DNA of 57,352 bases from Nitrospirota bacterium (GTDB lineage Bacteria > Nitrospirota > Nitrospiria > SBBL01 > JAADHI01), in contig JAJDBX010000010.1 in the NCBI GenBank assembly GCA_029261135.1, positions 1-57,352 of the forward strand. The letters run 5' to 3'. The notes below the pieces were generated by a model. It searched no databases. It worked only from the letters and a program-made list of their open reading frames with translations, and was not told the DNA's origin. Below, piece after piece: positions 23,783-32,512 of this stretch (positions within the stretch are counted from its first letter, which is position 1; every line of letters begins with the position of its first letter). A program made the translations under genes and the position numbers.

Positions 23783-24592
23783 ATGTCTGAAAGTTTTGAT
23801 CAATTGGTCTCCGTGATGACGCGCTTGCGCGCAGATGGAGGATGTCCTTGGGATAGAGAACAGACGCACGACAGCTTAAAGCCTTATTTAATTGAAGAGG
23901 CCTACGAAGTCCTCGAAGCGATTGAGTCTGGAAGGGCGGAACCGCTTCAAGAAGAGTTGGGCGATATTTTATTTCAGGTGCTTTTTCATGCACAAATTGC
24001 GAAAGAGAATAGCCACTTTGATATCGAAGCTGTTTTAAAAACAACGATCGATAAAATGACCCATCGCCACCCGCACGTTTTTTCGAAAGAAAACAGGGAT
24101 GGAGAAGGCGCATCGGAAAATGTTGGATTAGATAGCAAAATGGTTTTGGCACGATGGGAAGCCCTAAAAAAGAAGGAACCCAGAAACAAATTTCGAAAAT
24201 CAGCACTTGATGGCGTCCCTTCAACACTGCCCGCGCTATTGCGTGCCCAGCAAGTTCAATCCAGAGCGGCTCGCGTTGGCTTTGATTGGAAAGATCTCAG
24301 GCCCGTTTACGAGAAGATTGAAGAAGAGAAGCGGGAACTCCAGGAGGCGGTTGACGAAGGGGTGCAGGATCGTATAGAAAGTGAGCTGGGGGATCTTCTT
24401 TTCTCCATTGTCAATTATGCCCGGTTTTTAAAGGTCAATCCCGAGGATGCCTTGCGCGGGGCTACGGGGCGCTTTATTGAACGATTTCATTTAATGGAAA
24501 AGGATCTTAAAAATACAGGACAGATATTTGAGACCTTATCATTAGATGAAATGAATGATCTTTGGGAGAAAGCAAAATCAAAACTGGCTTAA
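23783..24592 (+). CDS. mazG: MazG nucleoside triphosphate pyrophosphohydrolase
   Basis: 269 residues, full-length two-domain MazG. The first domain has CPWDREQTHDSLKPYLIEEA and ELGDILFQVLFHAQIA; the second has EEEKRELQEAV and ELGDLLFSIVNYARFL. The paired EExxE and ExxD motifs bind Mg2+. It hydrolyses NTPs and dNTPs to NMPs and pyrophosphate, clearing damaged nucleotides and lowering the (p)ppGpp response. Confidence 0.95.
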   Translation: MSESFDQLVSVMTRLRADGGCPWDREQTHDSLKPYLIEEAYEVLEAIESGRAEPLQEELGDILFQVLFHAQIAKENSHFDIEAVLKTTIDKMTHRHPHVFSKENRDGEGASENVGLDSKMVLARWEALKKKEPRNKFRKSALDGVPSTLPALLRAQQVQSRAARVGFDWKDLRPVYEKIEEEKRELQEAVDEGVQDRIESELGDLLFSIVNYARFLKVNPEDALRGATGRFIERFHLMEKDLKNTGQIFETLSLDEMNDLWEKAKSKLA

Positions 24593-24622
24593 GTCATTGG
24601 TTTGAAATGAGAGGGACATAAA

Positions 24623-25096
24623 ATGAGCCAGGGGCGTATTATTACTGTTTTACTGCTGATGATTGCGGGTTTCGGGGTCATGGTTCATCTTTTTACTGCT
24701 GCGATTGCCCCCCCAGAAGCCGATCCAAGCGTCGCATCGTTTAATTTGTCGCGTCCAAGAGCCCCTGCTGAGGCGAGAAAACTAGTGAATCCCATCCCTT
24801 TTTCGCAGAAAATGCTTGAAAGAGGGAGAGATATCTACCATGAAAAAGGGGGTTGTTATGTTTGTCATGGTGATAGTGGAAAAGGGGATGGCGAAGCAGG
24901 TGTCCTGCTTGCCCCGAAGCCCACGGATTTGACGAACGGAAACTTCCAGTTACTCCGGAAAGATGGTGAAATGTGGTGGGCTATTAAACACGGTGTTGAA
25001 GGAACCGGCATGTTTTCCTATGCCCCACGAACGATTACCGAAGAGGAAGCGTGGATCGTGATTCATTATATTAGGACTTTAAATGAGGCGTCTTAA
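24623..25096 (+). CDS. Class I cytochrome c, membrane-anchored or secreted
   Basis: 157 residues. One hydrophobic N-terminal helix (IITVLLLMIAGFGVMVHLFT) is either a signal anchor or cleaved. One haem site, CYVCH (about residue 78), and a probable Met ligand in GTGMFSYAP. It shares GKGDG, the GTGM ligand and ITEEEAW with the cytochromes at 42152 and 42567, so the three are paralogues. It is a periplasmic electron carrier whose partners are not in the window. Confidence 0.88.
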   Translation: MSQGRIITVLLLMIAGFGVMVHLFTAAIAPPEADPSVASFNLSRPRAPAEARKLVNPIPFSQKMLERGRDIYHEKGGCYVCHGDSGKGDGEAGVLLAPKPTDLTNGNFQLLRKDGEMWWAIKHGVEGTGMFSYAPRTITEEEAWIVIHYIRTLNEAS

Positions 25097-25130
25097 TATT
25101 TTTGTATGAAATTGAGGAATGTTCTCCTTC

Positions 25131-26453
25131 TTAAGGAGAAGGTGTGGCTTCGGTTTTTAGCGGAGAAAAAAGGCCGGATTCTTTTTTGATTTGAAGGATG
25201 GCCACTTCTCTGTCAAAAATTGTATTGATGTGCTGGCGTTCTGCGTCGAGCAGGGTTGCATTGGCATCGAGCACTTCTATATTCGTTCCCAAACCCACCT
25301 CAAATTGCCGTTCTGCCAGAGAGAAGGCTTCTTTGGCAAAGCGCACCCGATCCTTAAGATGTTTTAATTCGCTGGTTAAAGCCAAGAGCGTCAACCGTGT
25401 TCGCCGCACTTGTGTGGCGATTTCATCTTGGCGACGTTTTTTGTTTAAGCGTGACTGACGGTGGCGAGACCTTGCTTGTGCCAATTCAGAGGCATGCAGC
25501 ATCCCTTCAAAAATGGGAACCTCCAATGTCAAGAGGGCTAAACGATCATTTTTCACGAGGAAAGAACTTTCTGGATCTTGATCGGCCCAACGATACTGGA
25601 GTTCAAGGGACAGTGAGGGTAGAAACCCACCACGGGAAAATTTAACCTCTTCTTTGGCCTTCTCAATTCCAATCACATCTTGCTTGAGTTCGATCCTGTT
25701 TTCATGAGCCATTGAAATCCATTCCACTTCAGAGCGATCTGAAATGGAGACGGGGGCAGGGTCTTTTAAGGTAAATGATCCTTCAATGCGTGCGAGCAGT
25801 GCCAGTTGATCTTTTGCCTCCAAAGCTTCATTTCGCGCACGGATCAATTTTGCCTGTGCATCCGATAATTCTGCTGCCGCCCGAAAAAGGACGGTTTTTG
25901 TGACCTCTCCGACCTCCAGTTGTTTCTCTGCGCTTCTACGGTGTTCGGTGAGACGTTCAACTTCCTTAAGTTCGATCTCCACGTTGTTGTTGGTTTTGAG
26001 GGTATCATAGTAGGCTGTGGCAATTGCAAAAAAGAGATCTTCTTTTGTCTGTTGAACTTGGAGCCATCCGCCTTTTCGGCCTAGTTTGGCGCTTCGAAAC
26101 CTTGCCATTGCCCGACCCCCTCTGTAGAGGGGCTGCTCTAGTGTAAGATTGAAGTCGCTTGAAGACTTGGAGCGTACGGTAAAACCACTGCTTTTAATTT
26201 CATCAGGGCGACGTAAATAATCGAAGCTCGCTGTGATATTAGGGTATAAAAAGCTCCGTATCCGTCTCACTTCATCTTCAGATTGAATCAGGTCTTCTCG
26301 GGAGATGGCGATAGACTCACTTCGAACGATGGCGGAACGATAAGCATCTTCCAAAGTGATCATCTGCTCATTTTCTGAGGCGGCAAAAAGTGGGAAATTG
26401 AATAATATGGCGATTCCGAGCGATATCAAAAACTGGGCGATCTTTTTTTGCAT
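25131..26453 (-). CDS. TolC-family outer membrane efflux protein
   Basis: 440 residues from the ATG at 26453, with GGAGG four bases upstream; the longer frame to 26483 is less likely. A signal peptide (QFLISLGIAILFNFPLFAA) is followed by two OEP repeats (EDAYRSAIVRSESIAISRED; later the coiled region FAKEAFSLAERQFEVGLGTN). It forms the trimeric outer-membrane channel of a tripartite exporter. It is the last gene of the HlyD-ABC-permease operon, so it is the dedicated outlet. Confidence 0.9.
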   Translation of the reverse strand: MQKKIAQFLISLGIAILFNFPLFAASENEQMITLEDAYRSAIVRSESIAISREDLIQSEDEVRRIRSFLYPNITASFDYLRRPDEIKSSGFTVRSKSSSDFNLTLEQPLYRGGRAMARFRSAKLGRKGGWLQVQQTKEDLFFAIATAYYDTLKTNNNVEIELKEVERLTEHRRSAEKQLEVGEVTKTVLFRAAAELSDAQAKLIRARNEALEAKDQLALLARIEGSFTLKDPAPVSISDRSEVEWISMAHENRIELKQDVIGIEKAKEEVKFSRGGFLPSLSLELQYRWADQDPESSFLVKNDRLALLTLEVPIFEGMLHASELAQARSRHRQSRLNKKRRQDEIATQVRRTRLTLLALTSELKHLKDRVRFAKEAFSLAERQFEVGLGTNIEVLDANATLLDAERQHINTIFDREVAILQIKKESGLFSPLKTEATPSP

Positions 26454-26496
26454 GGGTCCTCCGTGAGCCGACATTCTAATCATTTACTTCCTTTTT

Positions 26497-27615
26497 TTAA
26501 AGGGTTCGTTTGTAGATTTGTGTGGAGATCAGGGTCATCAGCGTGGTAAAGCCCAACAAAAAGAGCAAATCTCCTTGCACTGCGGGCCATTCCATGCCTT
26601 TAAAGAGAATGGATTTCAAGGCATGAACGGCATAGCTTTCAGGATTGACTTTTGAAAAGGCATGGAGCCAATCGGGGAAGCTTTCCACGGGGTAGACAGC
26701 ACCGCTCGGGAAAAAGAAAATAATATTCAGGAAGCCGCCAAAGAGACCGACGATTCTAGGATGATCTACCCGCGCAAGGAAGATGCACATCATGCTGAGC
26801 AGACCTGTCGCCGTCAGCATAATAACCAGTAATACCGCAAAAAAAGAAGAGAGGCCTCCGGCCACTTGTAAATCAGTGAGCAGAATACCGGTCCCGAGTA
26901 CGATGAGGGCAACCAGGGTGGTGACAATGACGCCGCTGATGAGTATGCCCAAAACAAGTTCGCCTTTTGTTAGGGGGGTGGACAGGTAGGATTCATGCAC
27001 CCCTAAAAATCGATCCATCACCAGGTTAAAGGCCCCTGTGGTCATGGTGCCCATAAAGATGGCCATGACGATTGCACCGGGGACGATTGAAGCATCATAA
27101 TCCAGTTTCCTGTAGAGTTCGAGTTGGCGGAGTTGGGGTTCGTGACGATTAGGGCGGATTGATATGGCATCAATTCTCAGGTAAGAAAATGCTTCCGTAA
27201 TCGATTGTTGCAAGGTTGCCGCAGAAACGGCGTCCGTATTGTCGAGCATCAATGCGACTTCGGGACTTGTGCCACGAGCAATATTTTTTGAAAAACCCGG
27301 TGGGATAATGACTGCACCTTTGAGTTTCCCTTCTCGGACGGCCCTCTCGCTTTCGAGTGGATCATGTTGCACGATCAAATGAATCGTATTGGGCCCTGCT
27401 TCCAAGGCATACAGGCGGTCGATCATTCGCTTGGCGTAAGGGCCGTGATCTTGGTCGATTACGGCAAGTGGGAGTTTTTTGAGTGTGCCCTGAAAAGAGT
27501 TTCCGATGACCAAAAGATAGACGATGGGTAGCAAGACGTTAGAAAGGATAGAAAGCGGGTTTCGCATGAATTTTCGAAGATCTCGTTCTACAAAAGCCAA
27601 GACGTGTGTGAACAT
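26497..27615 (-). CDS. ABC-2 type transporter permease
   Basis: 372 residues. One N-terminal helix (LSILSNVLLPIVYLLVIGNS), a large external domain (about 45-170), then five helices containing the ABC-2 signature region (AIFMGTMTTGAFNLVMDRFLGVHESYLSTP). It matches the YhiI/YbhS/YbhR family of exporters. It follows its ATPase by two bases. Only one permease gene is present, so it probably works as a homodimer. Substrate unknown; drugs or lipids are usual. Confidence 0.92.
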   Translation of the reverse strand: MFTHVLAFVERDLRKFMRNPLSILSNVLLPIVYLLVIGNSFQGTLKKLPLAVIDQDHGPYAKRMIDRLYALEAGPNTIHLIVQHDPLESERAVREGKLKGAVIIPPGFSKNIARGTSPEVALMLDNTDAVSAATLQQSITEAFSYLRIDAISIRPNRHEPQLRQLELYRKLDYDASIVPGAIVMAIFMGTMTTGAFNLVMDRFLGVHESYLSTPLTKGELVLGILISGVIVTTLVALIVLGTGILLTDLQVAGGLSSFFAVLLVIMLTATGLLSMMCIFLARVDHPRIVGLFGGFLNIIFFFPSGAVYPVESFPDWLHAFSKVNPESYAVHALKSILFKGMEWPAVQGDLLFLLGFTTLMTLISTQIYKRTL

Positions 27616-27617
27616 CT

Positions 27618-28685
27618 TTATCCTCCCATCTTTCGAGGGACACCCGCACCAATAAAGAAATTGACCTTTTGTCCCTCTTCTTTTCGAATGGAGCGACCGG
27701 TGTAGTGGATAAAAACATCTTCGAGCGAAGCCTGTTTGAGTCCGATTGAAAGGATAGTTAAATTGGATTCCTGGAATTTTCCCATTAAAATTGGGACGGA
27801 GGTCACACCATTGGTGACGAAGACCTGTATGCGAAGCTGCTCTGAAATTTCCCCTATCGTTTCGTGTGAAACTTGTTGCACAAAGGCATGTTCAGAAATC
27901 TGTGAAATGATAGATTCTATTGAGGTGTCTTCGTTTGGGGCGTCAGTGCCATTGCTGAGTGAGGGCTGTTCGATCACGACTTCTACAATATTACCGCCCG
28001 GGATGCCCTTTTTAAGTGCTTCGGGTGTATCCAGAATAATGATTTTCCCCTGATCAATGATTGCAATGCGATCACAGAGGAAGTCGGCTTCATCCATGTA
28101 ATGTGTGGTGAGAAAAATGGTGAGTTGCTCATCGCGGCGAAACTCCTGTAGCAATTCCCAGACAACGCGGCGTGACTGTGGGTCGAGCCCGATGGTGGGT
28201 TCATCCAAAAATAAAATTTTAGGGCGATGGATGAGCCCTCGCGCGATTTCGAGCCGCCGCCGCATCCCGCCCGAATAGGTCGCGACCAAATCGTCGGCCC
28301 GAGTACTTAAATCGACGCGTTCGAGCAGGGTTTTGATTCGATTTTGCCTTTCTTTTAAAGAGACGCCATAATAACGCGCATAGATATCCAGATTTTCCCG
28401 CCCCGTGAGATCGAGATCGGTGGTCATGGCCTGGGAGACCACCCCGATGTTTTGGCGCACTTGATCCGGGTGTTTCACGACGTCAAATCCATTGACCGAG
28501 GCGAAACCGGCTGTGGGTTTGATGAGTCCGGTCAACATCCGGATGAGTGTCGTTTTGCCTGCGCCATTCGGCCCGAGTGATCCAAAACACGTCCCTGTCT
28601 CAATCTCAAAATTGATGTGATCGATGGCAAGGAGTGATCTGTAACGCTTGATGAGGTTTTTGACGACAACGGCGGTGTCATTCAT
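27618..28685 (-). CDS. ABC transporter ATP-binding protein
   Basis: 355 residues. Walker A LGPNGAGKTTLIRML (about 33-47), signature YSGGMRRRLEIARGL, Walker B KILFLDEPTIGLDP and switch His in TTHYMDEAD are all intact. The domain is that of DrrA/CcmA-type multidrug exporters. The C-terminal 120 residues form an extra regulatory domain. It pairs with the permease at 26497 and the periplasmic adaptor at 28693. Confidence 0.95.
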   Translation of the reverse strand: MNDTAVVVKNLIKRYRSLLAIDHINFEIETGTCFGSLGPNGAGKTTLIRMLTGLIKPTAGFASVNGFDVVKHPDQVRQNIGVVSQAMTTDLDLTGRENLDIYARYYGVSLKERQNRIKTLLERVDLSTRADDLVATYSGGMRRRLEIARGLIHRPKILFLDEPTIGLDPQSRRVVWELLQEFRRDEQLTIFLTTHYMDEADFLCDRIAIIDQGKIIILDTPEALKKGIPGGNIVEVVIEQPSLSNGTDAPNEDTSIESIISQISEHAFVQQVSHETIGEISEQLRIQVFVTNGVTSVPILMGKFQESNLTILSIGLKQASLEDVFIHYTGRSIRKEEGQKVNFFIGAGVPRKMGG

Positions 28686-28692
28686 CCCAATA

Positions 28693-29631
28693 TTATGGCC
28701 CCTTTTTTAAAGGGAGAGATTCAAAGAAAATGCGGGCCCGAACGGTCATCCCCGGCTTCAAGAAGCCTTCATGGGATGAGATGCCGATTTTGACACGAAA
28801 GGTTTTGATGTCTTGCCGACCCCGTGTGGTATCGCGCTGTGTGGCAAAGGCGCCCGCTGTTCCAATTTCCGTGATTTTACCAGGAAAAGGGTCATTCTGT
28901 GCTGAATCTAAATAGAGGTCCGCGCGTCCACCAATACGGATTTTCCCGACGGCCCCTTCCTCAAGATCCACACGTGCCCAAATCGACTCAGGGTCAATCA
29001 GCGTCATAATTGTGGTGCCGGGAGAAACCATCTCTCCGACTTCGTAGGCTTTTAATGTGACCAGCCCAGCAATCGGAGCATGTATTTCACCTTCTTTTAA
29101 GCGCACTTGAAAAAGCTTCAGGTGGGTTTGGTGTTGCTCTCGTTCTGCTTCTGCCGTATGGAGGCGTGCGTTCGCAATATTCACTTGGGCAAGAGCCAGC
29201 TCATGGTCTGTCGTGGCTTTGTCCCGCTTGGCCGTAGAGATCAAGCTATCATTGTAGAGTTTCGTGATACGATTTAAATTCCGAAGTGCTTCTGCCAAAA
29301 CCGCTTTTTCTTTTTCGAGAATTGCTTTTGCCGTTAATATTTCGGCATCCCCTCGGTTTACATCGGCTTCGGCCTGCGCCGCCTCAGCAGCCATTTCTTC
29401 CATTTCAAATTGAACAATGGTTTCACCTGCCGCGACGCGATCTCCTTCGTTGTATGGAAGCGATTGAATTCGCTCGCTGATTTTTGTGCTGAGATAAACC
29501 TCTGTCGCTTCAATAATGCCCACCCGGTCAACATAATTCGGGTTCTCCTTTTCTTTAATAAAGGGAAAGCCTGCAAAGGAAACCACGACGCCAACTGAGA
29601 TCAATAGGATCGTAAAGAGTCGTCCTGTCAT
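28693..29631 (-). CDS. HlyD/EmrA-family periplasmic adaptor
   Basis: 312 residues. One N-terminal membrane anchor (LFTILLISVGVVVSFAGFPF), then lipoyl halves (ATEVYLSTKISERIQSLPYN; IHAPIAGLVTLKAYEVGEMV) split by a long coiled-coil hairpin (about 75-180), and a beta-barrel part. It bridges the ABC permease to TolC. First gene of the operon hlyD-ATPase-permease-tolC. Similar to YbhG or MacA in layout. Confidence 0.9.
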   Translation of the reverse strand: MTGRLFTILLISVGVVVSFAGFPFIKEKENPNYVDRVGIIEATEVYLSTKISERIQSLPYNEGDRVAAGETIVQFEMEEMAAEAAQAEADVNRGDAEILTAKAILEKEKAVLAEALRNLNRITKLYNDSLISTAKRDKATTDHELALAQVNIANARLHTAEAEREQHQTHLKLFQVRLKEGEIHAPIAGLVTLKAYEVGEMVSPGTTIMTLIDPESIWARVDLEEGAVGKIRIGGRADLYLDSAQNDPFPGKITEIGTAGAFATQRDTTRGRQDIKTFRVKIGISSHEGFLKPGMTVRARIFFESLPLKKGP

Positions 29632-29831
29632 AACCGAAAAATCGTCCTCTTTTGTTTTACCTAAAAGCGAATCTTGAAGGCAGAATTATACACAAACTAG
29701 GAGGGGATTGTCTGGATGGAGGTTTGGGTGTAGATATTGTTTTAAAAAGGAAGTCTCTCATTAATAACCTCCTCTAGGGGAACGATGAGGTGAAAGTACT
29801 TTTTTAAAACAGAAAACATGTATAATCGATC

Positions 29832-30296
29832 ATGGATCTTTTTGAAGAATTGACCCAACTCACCTCAAAATTTGAAAAAGAAAATATCGAATATGCCCTC
29901 TGCGGCGGTCTTGCAATGGCCGTTTATGCTTTTCCCCGTGCAACGATTGATATCGATATTTTAATCGAAGCCAAAACTTTGGAAAAAGCAAAAAAAACCG
30001 CAAGGGATCTGGGGTTTACCTTTGACGCAGGACTCATGCAGTTTAAAGACGGGGCGATTCAAATCTATCGTTTAACGAAGGTGAGGAAAGATTCTAGTGA
30101 TTCTTTGATCTTGGATATGTTACTGGTCACACCCGAGATCAAAGAAGCTTGGGAAACAAAACAACGTTTAAGATGGGATCAGGGCGAACTCCCCGTTGTT
30201 TCTCCCGAAGGGCTGATTCAACTTAAATCTTTCCGTCAAAACGGACAAGATCAGGATGACATCAAACATTTGAGGAAATTCATTGATGAAAGTTGA
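29832..30296 (+). CDS. Nucleotidyltransferase-fold protein (AbiEii/MNT-like)
   Basis: 154 residues. It has the minimal polymerase-beta core: CGGLAMAVYAFPR followed by ATIDIDILIE, giving the GG...DxD signature (Asp about 39 and 41). Homologues occur as the toxin-like half of nucleotidyltransferase TA systems and as metabolic adenylyltransferases. TATAAT ends five bases before the ATG and no Shine-Dalgarno is present, so the mRNA may be leaderless. A small ORF overlaps its end and leads into a hicA fragment. Confidence 0.7.
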   Translation: MDLFEELTQLTSKFEKENIEYALCGGLAMAVYAFPRATIDIDILIEAKTLEKAKKTARDLGFTFDAGLMQFKDGAIQIYRLTKVRKDSSDSLILDMLLVTPEIKEAWETKQRLRWDQGELPVVSPEGLIQLKSFRQNGQDQDDIKHLRKFIDES

Positions 30297-30459
30297 CATG
30301 CGCCCGGAAGCCATTTCAAAGCGATTAAAGCAAAGCAGTGATCTCCGGAGGCTCTGTTTCTCGCTAGCCGGGGAAAGGCAAAAAATCAGCCCTAAAGAAA
30401 AGCCTTGTCACGGTATCGGGCAAACCGGGAGACGATTTGGCGCAAGGCACACTGAATAG
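30286..30459 (+). pseudogene. Small partner gene of the nucleotidyltransferase, 3' end lost
   Basis: 57 codons overlapping the preceding gene by 11 bases. The start MRPEAISKRLKQSSDLRRLC looks like the short helical partner usually found after such nucleotidyltransferases, normally about 90 residues. After residue 30 the frame reads through sequence that makes sense only in another frame (hicA), so the C-terminus is an artefact of a fusion deletion. Confidence 0.5.
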
Positions 30460-30547
30460 CGTTCTCAAACAGGCGGGAATAAAGGAGGTAGCTTTCTCCC
30501 TAAACTATTGTCGGATACCGATTAAAATGATTTCTATGTTGCAATAG
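30368..30547 (+). pseudogene. HicA toxin fragment
   Basis: The frame starting after the TAG at 30365 reads KKSLVTVSGKPGDDLAQGTL, then NSVLKQAGIKE, the C-terminal half of HicA mRNA interferases. The N-terminal half with the catalytic His is gone and the 3' tail after AGIKE does not match HicA. No hicB follows. This is a remnant of a toxin-antitoxin pair. Confidence 0.6.
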
Positions 30548-30691
30548 TAAAAGTCAAACGTAGACTTGACCCCAGTTCTTCTTCATTTAACCAGATGAAG
30601 CAGAGCAATATAGCCCTGTTTATTTCTAATCTTTTCAATACCCCCTTTAGGTGAAGAGATTTACCTTATGATAAGTCGTTAGGCTTTTAGA

Positions 30692-31156
30692 ATGAATCAC
30701 AATTTGCACGTCGTGTACCTAGTCGGTGTGAATCATCAAATCCAGTTCACGAAAACAAATTGGGGGCCAGAACAGAAAGCGGACATCCAAGCTTTAGAAG
30801 ATTACTTAGTAACAAAATCCAATGAATTGAACATTGATCTATTAGCGGAAGAATTCTTTGAGGAGATTCTGGAAATGAATCATGCAACAGGTTGCACAGT
30901 TAGGGATGCGGCTCATCGATGTGAAAAGCCACATCTATTTTGTGATGCCACAAATCTAGAAAGAGAAAGTCTGGGGATAGATACTTCCGATAAGCGAGAA
31001 AACTTTTGGTTAGAAAATCTAAAGAAATCAGGAAAAAGCTCAGTTCTATTTGTGTGTGGTAGTGATCATTTGACGAGTTTTTCAAACAAGTTGAATGCCC
31101 AGGGTGTTGAAACTAATGAATTAAGCGATGGCTGGGGGGCTGGAATGTATGTATAA
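30692..31156 (+). CDS. Conserved hypothetical protein
   Basis: 154 residues, soluble. Segments such as VYLVGVNHQIQF, DLLAEEFFEEIL, TVRDAAHRCEKPHLFCDA and VLFVCGSDHLTSF look like a conserved enzyme-like alpha/beta fold with His and Glu residues in strand ends. The style recalls TraB/ChaN-type proteins but I cannot confirm it. It stands alone between decayed TA genes. Confidence 0.6.
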   Translation: MNHNLHVVYLVGVNHQIQFTKTNWGPEQKADIQALEDYLVTKSNELNIDLLAEEFFEEILEMNHATGCTVRDAAHRCEKPHLFCDATNLERESLGIDTSDKRENFWLENLKKSGKSSVLFVCGSDHLTSFSNKLNAQGVETNELSDGWGAGMYV

Positions 31157-31265
31157 GTAAATGGGGCAAGTAAACTTTAACTCTTATTGATTGAAATTTG
31201 CTCCTCGTGAAGTGTTTCCAGATTACTGGCCAGCGTTTCATTCAGAGATCCTGCTTTTTTCTTTT

Positions 31266-31306
31266 CTTCTAAAATGAGGCTAATAGAAATAGCCTCATTT
31301 TAGAAG
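31266..31306. terminator. Perfect 17-bp palindrome between convergent genes
   Basis: CTTCTAAAATGAGGCTA pairs perfectly with its inverse across a 7-base loop. It lies between a plus-strand gene ending at 31156 and a minus-strand pseudogene ending at 31342. No clear T-tract follows on either strand, so it may be a terminator that depends on its strong stem or an RNA-processing site. Confidence 0.5.
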
Positions 31307-31341
31307 TCCCATCACCATTGCCCGATAAGACCGGGCGATCT

Positions 31342-31659
31342 TTATCCATGGGAGTGAAGTAATTTAGAGGGAATGGCCTTGACGGTGCGCCACGATTTCG
31401 AGCTACGTTCAGCTTGCCATAAATCATAATTCTTCTGTAAATTCAGCCAAAGATCAGGCGTTGTCTTAAAGGCGCGAGACAAGCGCAAAGCCATATCCGG
31501 AGTAATAGCGCCTCTTTCATTGATAATTTTAGACAAGGTTTATCTCGATACACCAAGGGTTTCTGCCATATCCTTGATCGTAATGGGCAATGGCACCAAA
31601 TAATTCGCTTTAATGATCTTGCCGGGGTGTACTGGCTGCCTGCTCATTTTTTTCATCAT
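31342..31659 (-). pseudogene. HigA-type antitoxin with an internal stop codon
   Basis: Read through, the product is a typical 105-residue HigA: SRQPVHPGKIIKANYL, then IKDMAETLGVSR-stop-TLSKI, then INERGAITPDMALRLSRAF. Codon 40 is TAA where relatives have a basic residue, consistent with AAA to TAA. The rest of the frame is intact. No higB toxin lies upstream, where ppsR ends 9 bp away. An orphan, inactivated antitoxin. Confidence 0.8.
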
Positions 31660-31667
31660 GGAACCTT

Positions 31668-32501
31668 TTAAGTCAGAAGGTTTCTTTTACGGATGAGGGC
31701 TCTCACATCGGTTGCGACTTCCTCAACGGCGCGGCCGGTGACATCGATGATCCCCCATTTAGGGTGCTGCCGATAGATTTCCCGGCAGTAGTTCAATTCC
31801 TGAACGATGGCATCAATCCTGGCGTAATCGCTTTGCTTTTGTTTAAGCTTCTTTAAGCGGGCCGTCCTGATTTCCATGAGCCGGTGGGGGTCAATGATGA
31901 GCGCGATGACGCGGTTTTGATCGATCTCGTCAAGTACGGTTGGAATCGGGATATCCAAAACCAAGGGGATATTGGAGACTTTCAATCCAAAGCGAGCGAG
32001 ATAGATCGATAGGGGGGTTTTAGCGGTTCGAGAAGGACCGACCAATACGATGTCTGCGTCACCCGTCCCCTGAAGGTTTTGTCCATCGTCGTGTTTCACC
32101 GTGAACTGAACGGCTTCAACTCGCCCAAAATACTCTGTGTCGATACGATGAATCCGGCCCGGATCTGATTGGGGTTCCCGATCTAAAAAGTGTTTCAATG
32201 CGGTTAAAATAGGGCCGAGGAGATCGACAGCAAGCAAGCCTGTTTTGGGTGCCATTTCCCGCATTTTTAGACGAAGGGATTTTGCGACAAAGGTAAAAAT
32301 GATCAGCGCCCCTTTTTCTTTGGCCTCTTTTAAGATCTCTGTAATGTGTTCTTGGGTTCGGACGTAGCGTCTTCTCACTAAAACCGTTTTGGTATCTGAA
32401 AACTGAGCCAGTGCCGCCAGTGATATTTTTTCAGCCGTCTCTGCTGTCGAATCTGAGACGATAAAAATCGTCGGGGTGTGATTGTTTTCTTTTTTTTTCA
32501 T
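31668..32501 (-). CDS. ppsR: Phosphoenolpyruvate synthase regulatory kinase/phosphorylase
   Basis: 277 residues, DUF299 family. It has the N-terminal IFIVSDSTAETAEKIS and the P-loop-like VLVGPSRTAKTPLSIYLA (about 151-168). These bifunctional enzymes inactivate PEP synthase or pyruvate phosphate dikinase by ADP-dependent phosphorylation and reverse it with phosphate. The target gene is not in the window. It is the last gene of the folC-lptD-ppsR run. Confidence 0.95.
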   Translation of the reverse strand: MKKKENNHTPTIFIVSDSTAETAEKISLAALAQFSDTKTVLVRRRYVRTQEHITEILKEAKEKGALIIFTFVAKSLRLKMREMAPKTGLLAVDLLGPILTALKHFLDREPQSDPGRIHRIDTEYFGRVEAVQFTVKHDDGQNLQGTGDADIVLVGPSRTAKTPLSIYLARFGLKVSNIPLVLDIPIPTVLDEIDQNRVIALIIDPHRLMEIRTARLKKLKQKQSDYARIDAIVQELNYCREIYRQHPKWGIIDVTGRAVEEVATDVRALIRKRNLLT

Positions 32502-32512
32502 ATCCCCTTCTC

